Of a stretch of DNA of 64,000 nt, positions 52,149 to 60,573 are shown piece by piece. Source of the stretch: CAYOHP01 sp964403795 [NCBI: uncultured bacterium]. GTDB lineage: Bacteria > Muiribacteriota > UBA6191 > CAZXTJ01. A program made the translations under genes and the position numbers. A model generated the notes under the pieces. The model was not told the DNA's origin and did no database searches. It saw only the letters and a list, made by a program, of their open reading frames with translations. Numbering within the stretch: position 1 is the stretch's first letter; the number at the start of each line of letters is the position of its first letter. The stretch is taken from positions 1 through 64,000 of the forward strand of contig CAYOHP010000008.1 in assembly GCA_964403795.1 (NCBI GenBank), written 5' to 3'.

Positions 52149-52154
52149 AGTGTA
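52149..52154 (-). promoter_or_regulatory. -10 box for the third kinase
   Basis: Minus-strand TACACT preceded by GGGC, 11 nt before ATG 52137, giving a leader of about 4 nt. Confidence 0.35.
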
Positions 52155-52186
52155 GCCCCGGCCTACCGCTCTCCCCCTTCCCGGGC

Positions 52187-52192
52187 TACGCT
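52187..52192 (+). promoter_or_regulatory. -10 box for the lipoprotein gene at 52221
   Basis: TACGCT preceded by CGGGC. The leader of about 22 nt contains GGGAGGGG before ATG 52221. The -35 region has no clear match. The preceding CCCTTCCCGGGCTA resembles the sequence at the subtilase promoter. Confidence 0.38.
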
Positions 52193-52220
52193 CGGCCCCG
52201 ATCGGAAGGGAGGGGAACCC

Positions 52221-53129
52221 ATGGACGCGCTCCGAGGCCGACGGCTCCTGCCTTCCCTCCTCGCACCGCTCGCGCTGGTCGCCGGCTGCGCCGCGCCGGG
52301 AGGGCCCCCCGGCTCCATGGAGCTCGAACTGGAACTGAGCGACCGGACCTTCTGTCCCTCGGGGCGCCTGATCGAGGGTCCCGCCCGGAGCGAGCAGATC
52401 CGGGCCACGGTACGGGCCCGGGCCCGCCAGGGGACGTTCCGCAGCCCGCCGGAGGCCATGCTGCGGATCGTCCTCTTCCCGGAGGGAGAACCCCTCCAGG
52501 TCCTCCAGCGCGAGGAGGTCCCGGTCCCCGGCGAGATCGGGGGCGACTGGATCCCGCTGGCGATCAAGGCCCCGCTGGTCCCGCCGCCGCGCCAAGGCAG
52601 CTTCGTGGTCCGGGCCTCGCTCGCCGACGGATCCATGGTCGAGGACCGCATCGGGGTCTGGTTCGACGAGCGGGCATGCCCGGAGCCCGGGAAGGCCGCG
52701 GACCCGACCTCGGCGACGACCTCCGACTCGAGCTCGGCGACTCCACCGGTCTCCCGCCCCGCCAGCGGCTTCGCAGACCAGGTACGGATCGGGATCGAAC
52801 CGAGCTGGGAGTGCGACGCCGAGGGCGGGGTCCATGATCTGAGGATCCGCGCCCGGGTCGAGAACCACCGGACCCCGGGACGGGCGGTACTGCTGGGAGC
52901 CCTGGAAGCCGAGGGGATCCCGGAGCTCGACGCCTTCTCCCTGGTCGAGGGCCGCCTGGTCTCGGGCTACCTCCAGGTGGGGACCACCGCCGTGTTCGAG
53001 GCCCACGGCTGGACCGAGGTCGGGGACAACCGCATCGAGGTCCGCCTGTCGCGCTACCCCGACGTGGTCGCGATCGGCGAGTTCGAGATCGACTGCGGCC
53101 CCCCTGGTTTCGCTCCCGACGAGGAGTGA
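52221..53129 (+). CDS. Lipoprotein with two beta-rich domains
   Basis: 302 residues. ATG 52221 follows GGGAGGGG. Lipoprotein signal with lipobox LVAGC. Two beta-sandwich-like regions (30-150 and 185-295) are separated by a Ser/Thr/Ala linker; each has a pattern of alternating hydrophobic strands, and four Cys residues are present (CPS, ACPEP, WECDAEG, DCGPP). No family recognised. A bidirectional hairpin lies behind its stop. Confidence 0.72.
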   Translation: MDALRGRRLLPSLLAPLALVAGCAAPGGPPGSMELELELSDRTFCPSGRLIEGPARSEQIRATVRARARQGTFRSPPEAMLRIVLFPEGEPLQVLQREEVPVPGEIGGDWIPLAIKAPLVPPPRQGSFVVRASLADGSMVEDRIGVWFDERACPEPGKAADPTSATTSDSSSATPPVSRPASGFADQVRIGIEPSWECDAEGGVHDLRIRARVENHRTPGRAVLLGALEAEGIPELDAFSLVEGRLVSGYLQVGTTAVFEAHGWTEVGDNRIEVRLSRYPDVVAIGEFEIDCGPPGFAPDEE

Positions 53130-53156
53130 TTCGCGACCACGGCGCGGCCCACGAAT

Positions 53157-53195
53157 CGAGCGGCCCCCCGGGGAGGATCCCCGGAGGGCCGCTCG
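53157..53195. terminator. Bidirectional hairpin between convergent genes
   Basis: CGAGCGGCCC..CCGGGG-AGGAT-CCCCGG..GGGCCGCTCG: a stem of about 16 bp with one small interruption, 27 nt after the lipoprotein stop and 20 nt after the flotillin stop on the other strand. T-runs are weak, but geometry and position fit a shared terminator. Confidence 0.65.
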
Positions 53196-53215
53196 TTCCT
53201 CCCTGCCGCCTCGGG

Positions 53216-55084
53216 TCAGGCGGCGCGCCGCTCGGGCCGGGGCGAGACCGGCTCGGACACCTCCTCCCGTTCCGGCTCGGCGGGACCGGCCAGGCTACCG
53301 ACCACCACTTCCTGGGCCTTCACCTTGGCGGCGGCCAGGCCCATGGCGGCGGCCTCGAGGCCCTGCTCGACGATGTTGCCGAGCAGCGGGTTCCCGTCCT
53401 TGAGGCCGGACACGATCTGGCTGACCCCCAGTCCCTGGGCGAAGCGTTCGGTCATGGTGGCCAGGGTGTTGGGATCGCCGAAGATCTGGAACTGTCCCTG
53501 GGCCATGAACTTCCCGAACGCCTCGGCCATGGCGATCCCGACCTCCTTGCTGGCCGACACCTGCAGGCGAGCCAGCTCCAGGTGGATGGCCGTCTGCTGG
53601 TGGGCATCCTTGGCCTCGAGTTCCTGGCGCAGGACCTCGACCCGCTTGGCCTCGACGCCGACCCGTTCGGTCTCGACCTCGACCGGGATCATCTCCACGG
53701 CCTTCAGGCCCTCGGCCTCCCTCCGTCGGGCCTGCAGGTCGGCCTCGGCGATCCGGACTCGTGCCAGCGCCCGGTTCTCGGCGGCGAGCTTCTCGGCCTC
53801 GGCCTCCCGCACCTTGGTGTAGGCCTCGGCGTCGGCGGCCTTGCGCACCTCGATCAACTGTCGTTCGCCCTCCTGCTCGGCCTGCAGCACCGCCTTGTCC
53901 CGCTCGCGCCGGGCCACCTCGAGGACCGCCGCGGTGATCGCCCGCTCCGCCGCCTCGCGCTCCTTGGCCTCGGCATCCCGCTGGGTAGCCTCGGCCTCGG
54001 CCCGCAGCGCCTCGGCCTGGGCGATCTCGATCTGCTGCTGTCGGAAGGCCAGCTCCAGGGCCTTCTTCTTCTCGATCTCGGCGGTCTCCCGGGCCTTCTC
54101 CTCGGCGACCAGCGCCGCCTCGCGCTGGATCTCGAGGGCACGGAGCGCCCGATCCTTGGCCACCCGTCGGCTCTCGACCTGCTCGGCCTGGGCGATCTCG
54201 AACTCCGAGACTTCCCTCAGCCGCTCGGCCTCCCGGAGCTTCACCTGCGCCTTCTGGTCGGTCTCGGCGAAGGCCCGGGCCCGTTCCTGCTCGAGCACCC
54301 GCTGGCGGGTGACCACGTTCTCCTGGGTCATGGCGATCTCGGCCTGGCGCTCGATCCGGTTCTTGATCACCAGCTGCTCGTTGGTGATCTCGGCGGCCTT
54401 GCGCAGGCCCTGGGCGTCGAAGACGTTGTCCTTCTTCAGGAGCTTCACGTCGGTCTGGTCGAGCTGCGAGATGGTGACGGTCTCCAGGATGAACCCGTTG
54501 GGACGGATGTCCTTGGCGATGGCGTCCTGCACCCGGGCCGCGAACTCGTCGCGGTTCTGGTGCAGCTCGTTGAGCTCCATGGTGGCGGCCACGGTCCGGA
54601 GCGCCGAGACCAGCTTCTCGAGGAGCCGCTCCTTGATCTTGGCGGGATGGGCTGCGTCCCGGCCGAGGGTGGTGGCGGCGGCCTTCACGCCCTCGTCGTT
54701 CTTGTTGACCCGGATGAAGAACTCCGCCGAGACGTCGACCCGGAGGAAGTCCTTGCAGATCAGGGCGTCGGGCCCCTGGCGGACCACCTGCAGGTTCATG
54801 GTCTCCAGCAGCACCCGGGTCAGCTCGTGGAAGCCGGGGACGACCAGGGCGCCGCCGTCGATGATGACGGTGGGCTTGCCCCAGCCGGTCCGGAAGAACG
54901 ACTCGTTGGCCGAGGTGCGGACGTAGAGGTTGGTGTAGACGAGCACCGCGGTGCCGAGCAGGGCCAGCACCAGGCCGGCGGTGCCGAGGACCGCGCCGCC
55001 CAGGGCGTCACGGGGGGCCAGCGACATGCCGCCCACCATCAGCGCCAGGGAGACGAGAAGCCAGAGAGGGACGAGGAGTCCCAT
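53216..55084 (-). CDS. Flotillin-like (YqiK) membrane scaffold protein
   Basis: 622 residues. Two N-terminal membrane segments (1-25, 27-50), a PHB/SPFH domain (60-240; PTVIIDGGALVVPGFHE; VSAEFFIRVNKNDEG), then about 250 residues of coiled coil rich in Ala/Glu/Arg (flotillin domain) and a C-terminal tail. Bacterial flotillins organise membrane microdomains. It is encoded behind an NfeD/YqiJ-type protein, the usual partner. ATG 55084 matches the start of the hydrophobic N-terminus. Confidence 0.92.
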   Translation of the reverse strand: MGLLVPLWLLVSLALMVGGMSLAPRDALGGAVLGTAGLVLALLGTAVLVYTNLYVRTSANESFFRTGWGKPTVIIDGGALVVPGFHELTRVLLETMNLQVVRQGPDALICKDFLRVDVSAEFFIRVNKNDEGVKAAATTLGRDAAHPAKIKERLLEKLVSALRTVAATMELNELHQNRDEFAARVQDAIAKDIRPNGFILETVTISQLDQTDVKLLKKDNVFDAQGLRKAAEITNEQLVIKNRIERQAEIAMTQENVVTRQRVLEQERARAFAETDQKAQVKLREAERLREVSEFEIAQAEQVESRRVAKDRALRALEIQREAALVAEEKARETAEIEKKKALELAFRQQQIEIAQAEALRAEAEATQRDAEAKEREAAERAITAAVLEVARRERDKAVLQAEQEGERQLIEVRKAADAEAYTKVREAEAEKLAAENRALARVRIAEADLQARRREAEGLKAVEMIPVEVETERVGVEAKRVEVLRQELEAKDAHQQTAIHLELARLQVSASKEVGIAMAEAFGKFMAQGQFQIFGDPNTLATMTERFAQGLGVSQIVSGLKDGNPLLGNIVEQGLEAAAMGLAAAKVKAQEVVVGSLAGPAEPEREEVSEPVSPRPERRAA

Positions 55085-55159
55085 GGGAGATCCGTCCTTT
55101 CGAGGTCGAGGAGTGGTCGAGAAGGGAGAGCCTGTGAACCTGTCCACGCCCTGCGGGCG

Positions 55160-55912
55160 TCACGGCCTCACGTCTTCAGGACACACCTCCACTTCGAAGT
55201 TCCCGCGGCGGGGATCCCAGACCACCAGGATCACGGGGGTCCCTGCCGGCATCGGATCCGGACCGATGTTCAACGCCTGGTACTGGAGCTGGTTGCCATG
55301 CGGGTCGGCAACCCGCACCACGCCTTGCCGTCCCGGCTCGATGGGGTAGAGGGCCTCCCCGATCCGACCGAGCAGGTCCCGGTCCCGGACGCCGTGGGTC
55401 TCGGTCTTCGGCAGCCATCGCACCGCCATCGCAGCCACGGTCCGGCTGGCCAGCGCGCTCGCCAGGCCCGCCAGCGCAGCCGAGATCGGGAAGAAGGCGA
55501 CCGGGGAGACGAGCGCGGGAGCCAGGACCGCATTGGCGACCCAGCCGGTCATCCCCCAGACGAAGCAGAGGGTGGTGAGCAGCAGGGCGAGCGGAGCCTT
55601 GCCGATGCCCAACGCCGCCAGCGCCCCGGAGACGAGGACGGCAGGGAGGTGCGGGCCGGAACCGGCCGGAGCCACCTCGGCGGCCACGATCTCGCCATCG
55701 AGGTCGGCGTCGAGTTCCCCGGCAGCCCCGTCGCCGGCGACCTCCAGGTCGCCCGCGTCCGCGCCCACCTCCACGTCCCCGGCCCCGGCGTCGACCTCGG
55801 TCTGCCCCTGGTCGTCGAACCCCACGGCCTGGAGGACCAGGAAGACGCCTCCCATGCCGAAGGGGACGAGGAAGACGAGGTTCCACCAGGCGAGAGGATG
55901 GTTCGTGGGCAT
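55160..55912 (-). CDS. NfeD/YqiJ-like membrane protein with OB-fold domain
   Basis: 250 residues. One TM helix (8-28), an acidic Ala/Gly/Asp/Val spacer (40-85), two to three TM helices (95-160) and a C-terminal domain (180-245; LLGRIGEALYPIEPGRQGVVRV; GTPVILVVWDPRRGNFEVEV) of the NfeD OB-fold type. YqiJ/NfeD proteins pair with flotillin/YqiK; the two genes are 76 nt apart in the same direction. The long acidic spacer is an unusual insert. Confidence 0.82.
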   Translation of the reverse strand: MPTNHPLAWWNLVFLVPFGMGGVFLVLQAVGFDDQGQTEVDAGAGDVEVGADAGDLEVAGDGAAGELDADLDGEIVAAEVAPAGSGPHLPAVLVSGALAALGIGKAPLALLLTTLCFVWGMTGWVANAVLAPALVSPVAFFPISAALAGLASALASRTVAAMAVRWLPKTETHGVRDRDLLGRIGEALYPIEPGRQGVVRVADPHGNQLQYQALNIGPDPMPAGTPVILVVWDPRRGNFEVEVCPEDVRP

Positions 55913-56114
55913 GGCCGCCGTTTCCCCGGGCCTTTCGTCGGTCCGGTATCCAGGCGGCCTCAACGTCCTGTCCGCTCGCCGGCCATGCCCCGCACTCCGC
56001 AACCGGGCCCGGACGGTGCCGCACATGTGTCGACCCGGCAGGCCGGGAAGCGTCCTCATCCCGCGAGCGCGACCTCGCGTGCTCCCATGGGGAGGACGCA
56101 CGAGGAGGCGCGGC

Positions 56115-56765
56115 ATGCTCCGGCGGTATCCCTGGACCCTGGCGATCGTGATCGGTGGTTGGCTGGCGGCGGGACCGCTCCGGGCCGGGATCGAGGACAA
56201 CGTCGAGGGCCTCGCCGACCTGCGCGCCGAGATCATGACCAAGGTCCGGAGCAACGAGCTCAAGACCGCGGGCCCCTGGAACCTGAAGTACGTCGGTCCC
56301 CTGCCCCAGGGCGCGCTGGTGTTCCTGAAGGCGCTCCCGGAAGCCGCCTTCCAGACCAGGCCCACCGCCGCCGACGGCTACGAGGTCCGCCTCAAGGACT
56401 CGAAGGCCCTCTTCACCAAGGTGACCGGCGAGCTGCGTCCGATCGGCGTCTCGATCACCAAGACCCTCGAAGGGCCCGGCCTCGGGCGGGTGTACGTCAC
56501 CTTCCAGACCAAGGGCGGGAAAACCCTGGACCTCGAGAAGCTCTTCAAGGCGGGCATGATCCGCGACATCGAGTGGTCGGACCGGGACGCCGTCTCCTTC
56601 ATCGGCTACGTCGGCAAGGAGGCCGGCTTCGAGCGCAAGCTGGGCCACGGCGACACCCCGGTGCGCATCAAGCTCACCCTCCAGGAGGAGGGCGACCTCT
56701 ACACCTTCACCGAGTGGCTGCCCCGACTGGGCGTCGAGCCGGAGGCCGCCGAGTCGCTCTGGTAG
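56115..56765 (+). CDS. Secreted protein of unknown function
   Basis: 216 residues. ATG 56115 follows GAGGAGG. Signal peptide 1-24 ending PLRAG. The mature part has a helical start and then alternating strands (LVFLKALPEAAFQTRP; RVYVTFQTKGGKTLDLEKLF; PVRIKLTLQEEGDLYTF), suggesting a compact alpha+beta fold with a C-terminal acidic tail. No family recognised. Single gene between divergent and convergent neighbours. Confidence 0.72.
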   Translation: MLRRYPWTLAIVIGGWLAAGPLRAGIEDNVEGLADLRAEIMTKVRSNELKTAGPWNLKYVGPLPQGALVFLKALPEAAFQTRPTAADGYEVRLKDSKALFTKVTGELRPIGVSITKTLEGPGLGRVYVTFQTKGGKTLDLEKLFKAGMIRDIEWSDRDAVSFIGYVGKEAGFERKLGHGDTPVRIKLTLQEEGDLYTFTEWLPRLGVEPEAAESLW

Positions 56766-56831
56766 ACCCGGGTCGGGTCTCCGGGAGACCGTTCCGCAGG
56801 ACGGCCCGCGACCGGGCTTCCCGGCGCCGGA

Positions 56832-58118
56832 TCACGCCTCGATGCGTTCGATCGAACCGCCCAGGCCGAGGATCTTCTTGTCGAGGTTCTCGTAGCCCCG
56901 GTCGATCTGCTGGATGTTGGAGATGACGGTCTCGCCGCGGGCGCACAGGCCGGCCAGCACCATGGCGATGCCGGCCCGGATGTCGGGGCTCTCGACCCGC
57001 TGGCCGTAGAGTCGGCTGGGACCGACCACCACGGCACGGTGGGGATCGCAGAGCACGATCCTCGCTCCCATGCTCTGGAGCCGGTCGGTGAAGTAGAGCC
57101 GGCTCTCGAACATCTTCTCGTGGACCAGGACCGTACCCCTCGCCTGGGTCGCCACCACCAGGGCGATCGGCATCAGGTCGCTGGGGAAGGCCGGCCAGAT
57201 CCCGTCGTCGAGCTTGGGGACCGCGCCATGCATGTCGGTCTTCACCTCGAGCTCCTGGCCCCCCGGCACCAGCAGATCGCCGTCCCGGAACCGCATCCGC
57301 ACCCCGAGACGCCCCAGGCCGATCTCGATCATGCGGAAGTCGTCGGGACGCACGTCCTTGATCAGCACCTCGCCGCCGGTGATCACCGCCGCGGCCACCC
57401 AGGAGCCGGCCTCGATGTAGTCGCTCCCGAGCCGGAACCTGCCACCCGAGAGCGACTCCACGCCTTGGATCTCGAGGGTCCCGGTGCCGACTCCGCCGAT
57501 CTTCGCCCCCAGTCCGTTCAGGAACCGGCACAGGTCCTGGACATGGGGCTCCTGGGCGGCATTGAGGAGCCGGGTCGTACCCCGGGCCAGGGCCGCAGCC
57601 ATGACGGCGTTCTCGGTGGCCGTCACCGAGGCCTCGTCGAGGAAGATCTCGGCGCCCTGCAGACCCTGGGCCGCCTCCACGTCATAGCTCCCGTTGACCT
57701 CGACGGTGGCGCCCAGCCGCTCGAAGGCGAAGAAGTGGGTATCCACCCGGCGGCGCCCGATCACGTCTCCCCCGGGAGGAGGCAGCTTGGCCCGGCCGGT
57801 CCGGGCCAGCAGCGGTCCCGCCACCAGGATCGAAGCCCGGATTCGGGCGCCGAGCGCCTTGTCCACCTCGGAAGTCCTGAGGTCGGCGGCCTTCACCTTG
57901 ACCGAACCGTCGAGCTGGCGGGTGACCTCGGCCCCCAGCTGCCGGAGCACGTCCATCATCACCTCGACGTCGCGGATCCGGGGGACGTTCTCGAGGACGA
58001 TCTCCTGGTCCGAGAGGATGCAGGCCGCCAGGATGGGCAGGGCTGCGTTCTTGTTCCCGCCCGGGGTGACCTCTCCGGAGAGGGTGCGCCCGCCGCGCAC
58101 CAGGTATCGGGACGACAT
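56832..58118 (-). CDS. murA: UDP-N-acetylglucosamine 1-carboxyvinyltransferase, Cys-to-Asp active site
   Basis: 428 residues. First step of peptidoglycan synthesis: transfers enolpyruvate from PEP to UDP-GlcNAc. EPSP-synthase-like fold with NKNAALPILAA (K23 binds substrate), IRASILVAGPLLAR and VDTHFFAFERLGA. The catalytic Cys loop (GGC-x-IG in E. coli) reads GGDVIG here, Asp at 118. MurA with Asp at this position is active and insensitive to fosfomycin, as in mycobacteria and chlamydiae. ATG 58118 follows GGGGAGG. TAGAAT lies upstream at 58153-58158. Confidence 0.95.
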   Translation of the reverse strand: MSSRYLVRGGRTLSGEVTPGGNKNAALPILAACILSDQEIVLENVPRIRDVEVMMDVLRQLGAEVTRQLDGSVKVKAADLRTSEVDKALGARIRASILVAGPLLARTGRAKLPPPGGDVIGRRRVDTHFFAFERLGATVEVNGSYDVEAAQGLQGAEIFLDEASVTATENAVMAAALARGTTRLLNAAQEPHVQDLCRFLNGLGAKIGGVGTGTLEIQGVESLSGGRFRLGSDYIEAGSWVAAAVITGGEVLIKDVRPDDFRMIEIGLGRLGVRMRFRDGDLLVPGGQELEVKTDMHGAVPKLDDGIWPAFPSDLMPIALVVATQARGTVLVHEKMFESRLYFTDRLQSMGARIVLCDPHRAVVVGPSRLYGQRVESPDIRAGIAMVLAGLCARGETVISNIQQIDRGYENLDKKILGLGGSIERIEA

Positions 58119-58152
58119 CAGAGATCCTCCCCACGCATGGCGTGACCCGCTC

Positions 58153-58158
58153 ATTCTA
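58153..58158 (-). promoter_or_regulatory. -10 box of murA
   Basis: Minus-strand TAGAAT preceded by GCGC, with a leader of about 30 nt that contains GGGGAGG. No good -35 hexamer. Confidence 0.38.
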
Positions 58159-58272
58159 GCGCCGATCCCCGGGGCTTTTGTACTTCCTCGTGCCCCGAGG
58201 GCGCTCCTGAAGTCGATCCTAGAGGATGGAGCCTTCCCGAAGCGATCCCTCCTCCGGCGCCACGGCCACGGT

Positions 58273-58301
58273 TTGGATCCGCGCCCGGAGCGGGCTACCT
58301 T
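58273..58301 (+). promoter_or_regulatory. Sigma-70-like promoter of the small lipoprotein
   Basis: TTGGAT (58273-58278), 17-nt spacer, TACCTT (58296-58301), then a leader with GGAAGGA before ATG 58335. Confidence 0.52.
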
Positions 58302-58334
58302 GGAGAAGTCCAGCCCCGAGCGGAAGGATCCCCG

Positions 58335-58667
58335 ATGCAGACCGTGCGGAAGACCACCGGCGCGAGGAAGCGGACCGCCAGGCTGGTCCTGGCGATCGCG
58401 ATCGCCACCATGCCGCTGACCACCGGCTGCCAGATCATGTCCATGCTGGGTCCCCTGATGTCGGTCTTCAGCGGACTCTCGGGCCTCTTCAAGGGTGCCG
58501 GCGGCGGCGCGGCGGCGGCCGCGGCCCCCCAGACCAACGCCACCCCGCCGGCCGCCCAGAACGCCTCGCTGTTGAAGCTCACGGCGACCGACCCGAGCGA
58601 CCCCAGCAAGGTCGGCGGCAAAGGTACCGGGACCGAACCCGGCAAGGACACGCTGGCCGGCAAGTAG
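58335..58667 (+). CDS. Small lipoprotein
   Basis: 110 residues. ATG 58335 follows GGAAGGA. Basic N-terminus, hydrophobic core and lipobox LTTGC. The mature protein begins with a Met/Leu-rich helix (QIMSMLGPLMSVFSGLSGLF), then an Ala/Gly-rich stretch and a polar tail. No family recognised. It shares the LTTGC lipobox, small size and polar tail with the sigma-54-controlled lipoprotein at 14732-15190. Confidence 0.65.
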   Translation: MQTVRKTTGARKRTARLVLAIAIATMPLTTGCQIMSMLGPLMSVFSGLSGLFKGAGGGAAAAAAPQTNATPPAAQNASLLKLTATDPSDPSKVGGKGTGTEPGKDTLAGK

Positions 58668-58725
58668 GGGTCTCCCCCCGAGCCCACCAGCCTCCCGCCC
58701 AGGGCGTCCCCCCGCACCGGAGTGG

Positions 58726-58731
58726 TAGCGT
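58726..58731 (+). promoter_or_regulatory. -10 box of the glycosyltransferase operon
   Basis: TAGCGT preceded by GTGG, 10 nt before ATG 58742, implying a leader of about 3 nt. Confidence 0.35.
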
Positions 58732-58741
58732 TCCCGACCTC

Positions 58742-59761
58742 ATGCGGGTTCTGGTAGTCCGCCCCGATCGGATCGGCGACCTGGTGCTTACGCTCCCGAG
58801 CGTCGAGGCCCTGCGTCGCGCCCTGCCGGAGGCCCGGATCGAGGCCCTGCTGGCTCCCCGGGTGAGCGGCCTGGCCGCCTGCATCCCGGCGTTCGACGGG
58901 GCGGTCGAGGACCCGGGTGGCCTGCTCTCGCTGGCGGGTAGGCTCCGGGACCAGGCCTACGACCTGGCGGCCTTCCCCTACGCGAGCTTCCGCCACGTCG
59001 CGGCCGCGGCCCTCGCCGGGATCCCCCGGAGGATCGGCAATGGGCTGAGAGCCTTCTCCCCCCTCTTCACCGATCGGGTCCGGGTGCACCGTTCCCGGCC
59101 CCCCCTGCACGAGGCCGTCTACTGCCTCAGGCTGCTGGAACCGCTCGGGATCGAGCCTCCCGCCGGCCTGCCGGCGCCCTCGCGCCTGGTGGCGCCACCC
59201 GAGGCCGAGCAGGCGGCCGACGCCCTGCTGCCGCGCCGGGAGACGGGGAGGACGCCGGTGGTCGTGGTCCATCCCGGAGGCGGTGGCAGCGCGGGGCGTC
59301 CCGCGCCCGCGGAGTTCGCCCGGTTCGCACGCAGCGCGGCCCTTTCGGCCTTCCCCCAGGGCCATGGGATCGTGGTGACCGCGGGTCCCGGCGAGGAGGC
59401 CCTGGCCGACCAGGTGGCGCACCTCGCCGGCGCCCGACGCCTGGCCCCGATCCCTGACCTGGCGGTGCTCACCGCCATGCTGGGCCGGGCCGATCTCTTC
59501 CTGGCGGGCTCCACCGGACCGCTCCACCTGGCGGCCGCCGCGGGCGCCCCGGTGCTCGGCTTCTACCCCTGGAAGGCGAGCCAGCAGGCCGATCGCTGGC
59601 GACCCCTGGGCTCCCGGGTGGCGGTGCTCTCGCCCGACCGGGACGGTTGCCGGGCCTGCCGGGACGCCACCTGCGAGGCCCCGGAGTGCTTCGTCCGGAT
59701 CACCGACGAGGCCGTCCGCGCCGGCGCCCTGGCCGCCACCCGGGCCGAGGCACCGGCATGA
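58742..59761 (+). CDS. GT9-family (heptosyltransferase-like) glycosyltransferase
   Basis: 339 residues. N-terminal signature LVVRPDRIGDLVLTLPSVEAL of ADP-heptose LPS heptosyltransferases (the conserved RxDRxGD, with R and D contacting acceptor), and donor domain with VVVVHPGGGGS and the C-terminal LFLAGSTGPLHLAAAAGAPVLGFY, the GT9 donor-binding motif. It probably transfers heptose to Kdo or to heptose of the core. First gene of a coupled set of four; its stop overlaps the next ATG (ATGA). Confidence 0.9.
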   Translation: MRVLVVRPDRIGDLVLTLPSVEALRRALPEARIEALLAPRVSGLAACIPAFDGAVEDPGGLLSLAGRLRDQAYDLAAFPYASFRHVAAAALAGIPRRIGNGLRAFSPLFTDRVRVHRSRPPLHEAVYCLRLLEPLGIEPPAGLPAPSRLVAPPEAEQAADALLPRRETGRTPVVVVHPGGGGSAGRPAPAEFARFARSAALSAFPQGHGIVVTAGPGEEALADQVAHLAGARRLAPIPDLAVLTAMLGRADLFLAGSTGPLHLAAAAGAPVLGFYPWKASQQADRWRPLGSRVAVLSPDRDGCRACRDATCEAPECFVRITDEAVRAGALAATRAEAPA

Positions 59762-60573
59762 CCCGTCCCCGGCTCACGGTCACGGTGATCACCCTCGACG
59801 AGGAGCGCAACCTGCCGCGCTGCCTGGCCTCGGTCGAGGGCCTCGCCGACGAGATCGTGGTGGTCGACTCCGGCTCCCGCGACCGCACCCGCCAGGTCGC
59901 CGAGGCCTTCGGGGCCCGTTTCCTGGAGAACCCCTGGCCAGGCCACAAGGAACAGAAGCAGCTCGCCGTCGACCGTGCCGGCAACGACTGGATCCTCTCG
60001 CTCGACGCCGACGAGTGGATCACCCCTGAGCTCCGCGCCGAGATCTCCACCCTGCTCGACTCCGATCCTGGGCCGGCCAGCTACGCCATCAACCGGGTGA
60101 CCAAGTTCATGGGCCGATTCATGTGGCACTGCTGGCAGCCGGACTGGAACGCCCGCCTGTTCCACCGCTCGGTCGCCTACTGGGGCGGAGTGAATCCCCA
60201 CGACCACGTCCACCGCTTCGACGGCGGCGAGCACGCCCGACTCTCGGAGCCCTTCTTCCACGACAGCTACCAGTCCATCGCCCAGTACCTCGATCGCATG
60301 AACCGCTACACCTCGATCGCGGCCGACGCCCCCGAGGCCAAGCGCTTCCGCTGGTTCAAGCTGGTGGTCAGCCCGATCGCCGGCTTCCTCAAGATCTACG
60401 TGATGCGGCGGGGCTTCCTGGACGGGCTCCACGGGTTCGTGCTCTCGGTCTACGCCGCCACCTACGGGTTCTCGAAGTACGCCAAGCTCTGGGAGAAGCA
60501 GCTCGGCACGCCCGACCCGGATCCGGGCGGCCCCTTTCCCGATGCCGCCTCCGTACTCGAGAGACGCCGATGA
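59758..60573 (+). CDS. GT2-family LPS core glycosyltransferase (WaaE/KdtX-like)
   Basis: 271 residues. N-terminal TVITLDEERNLPRCLASVEGLADEIVVV and the DxD-type metal site LSLDADEWI belong to GT-A fold GT2 enzymes. The C-terminal FYDS-like and basic helix region (FKLVVSPIAGFLKIYVMRRGFLDGLHGF) is the WaaE/KdtX core beta-1,4-glucosyltransferase pattern. It probably adds glucose to heptose I. Coupled to both neighbours by 4-nt overlaps. Confidence 0.9.
   Translation: MTRPRLTVTVITLDEERNLPRCLASVEGLADEIVVVDSGSRDRTRQVAEAFGARFLENPWPGHKEQKQLAVDRAGNDWILSLDADEWITPELRAEISTLLDSDPGPASYAINRVTKFMGRFMWHCWQPDWNARLFHRSVAYWGGVNPHDHVHRFDGGEHARLSEPFFHDSYQSIAQYLDRMNRYTSIAADAPEAKRFRWFKLVVSPIAGFLKIYVMRRGFLDGLHGFVLSVYAATYGFSKYAKLWEKQLGTPDPDPGGPFPDAASVLERRR

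Noticed and set aside
53126-56926. A 1266-codon plus-strand open frame
   Set aside because: Antisense to the flotillin and NfeD genes and out of frame with the secreted-protein gene at 56115.
58153-58301. Possible small RNA gene in the gap between murA and the small lipoprotein
   Set aside because: Promoter-like boxes are explained by the two flanking genes; no hairpin with T-run is present.
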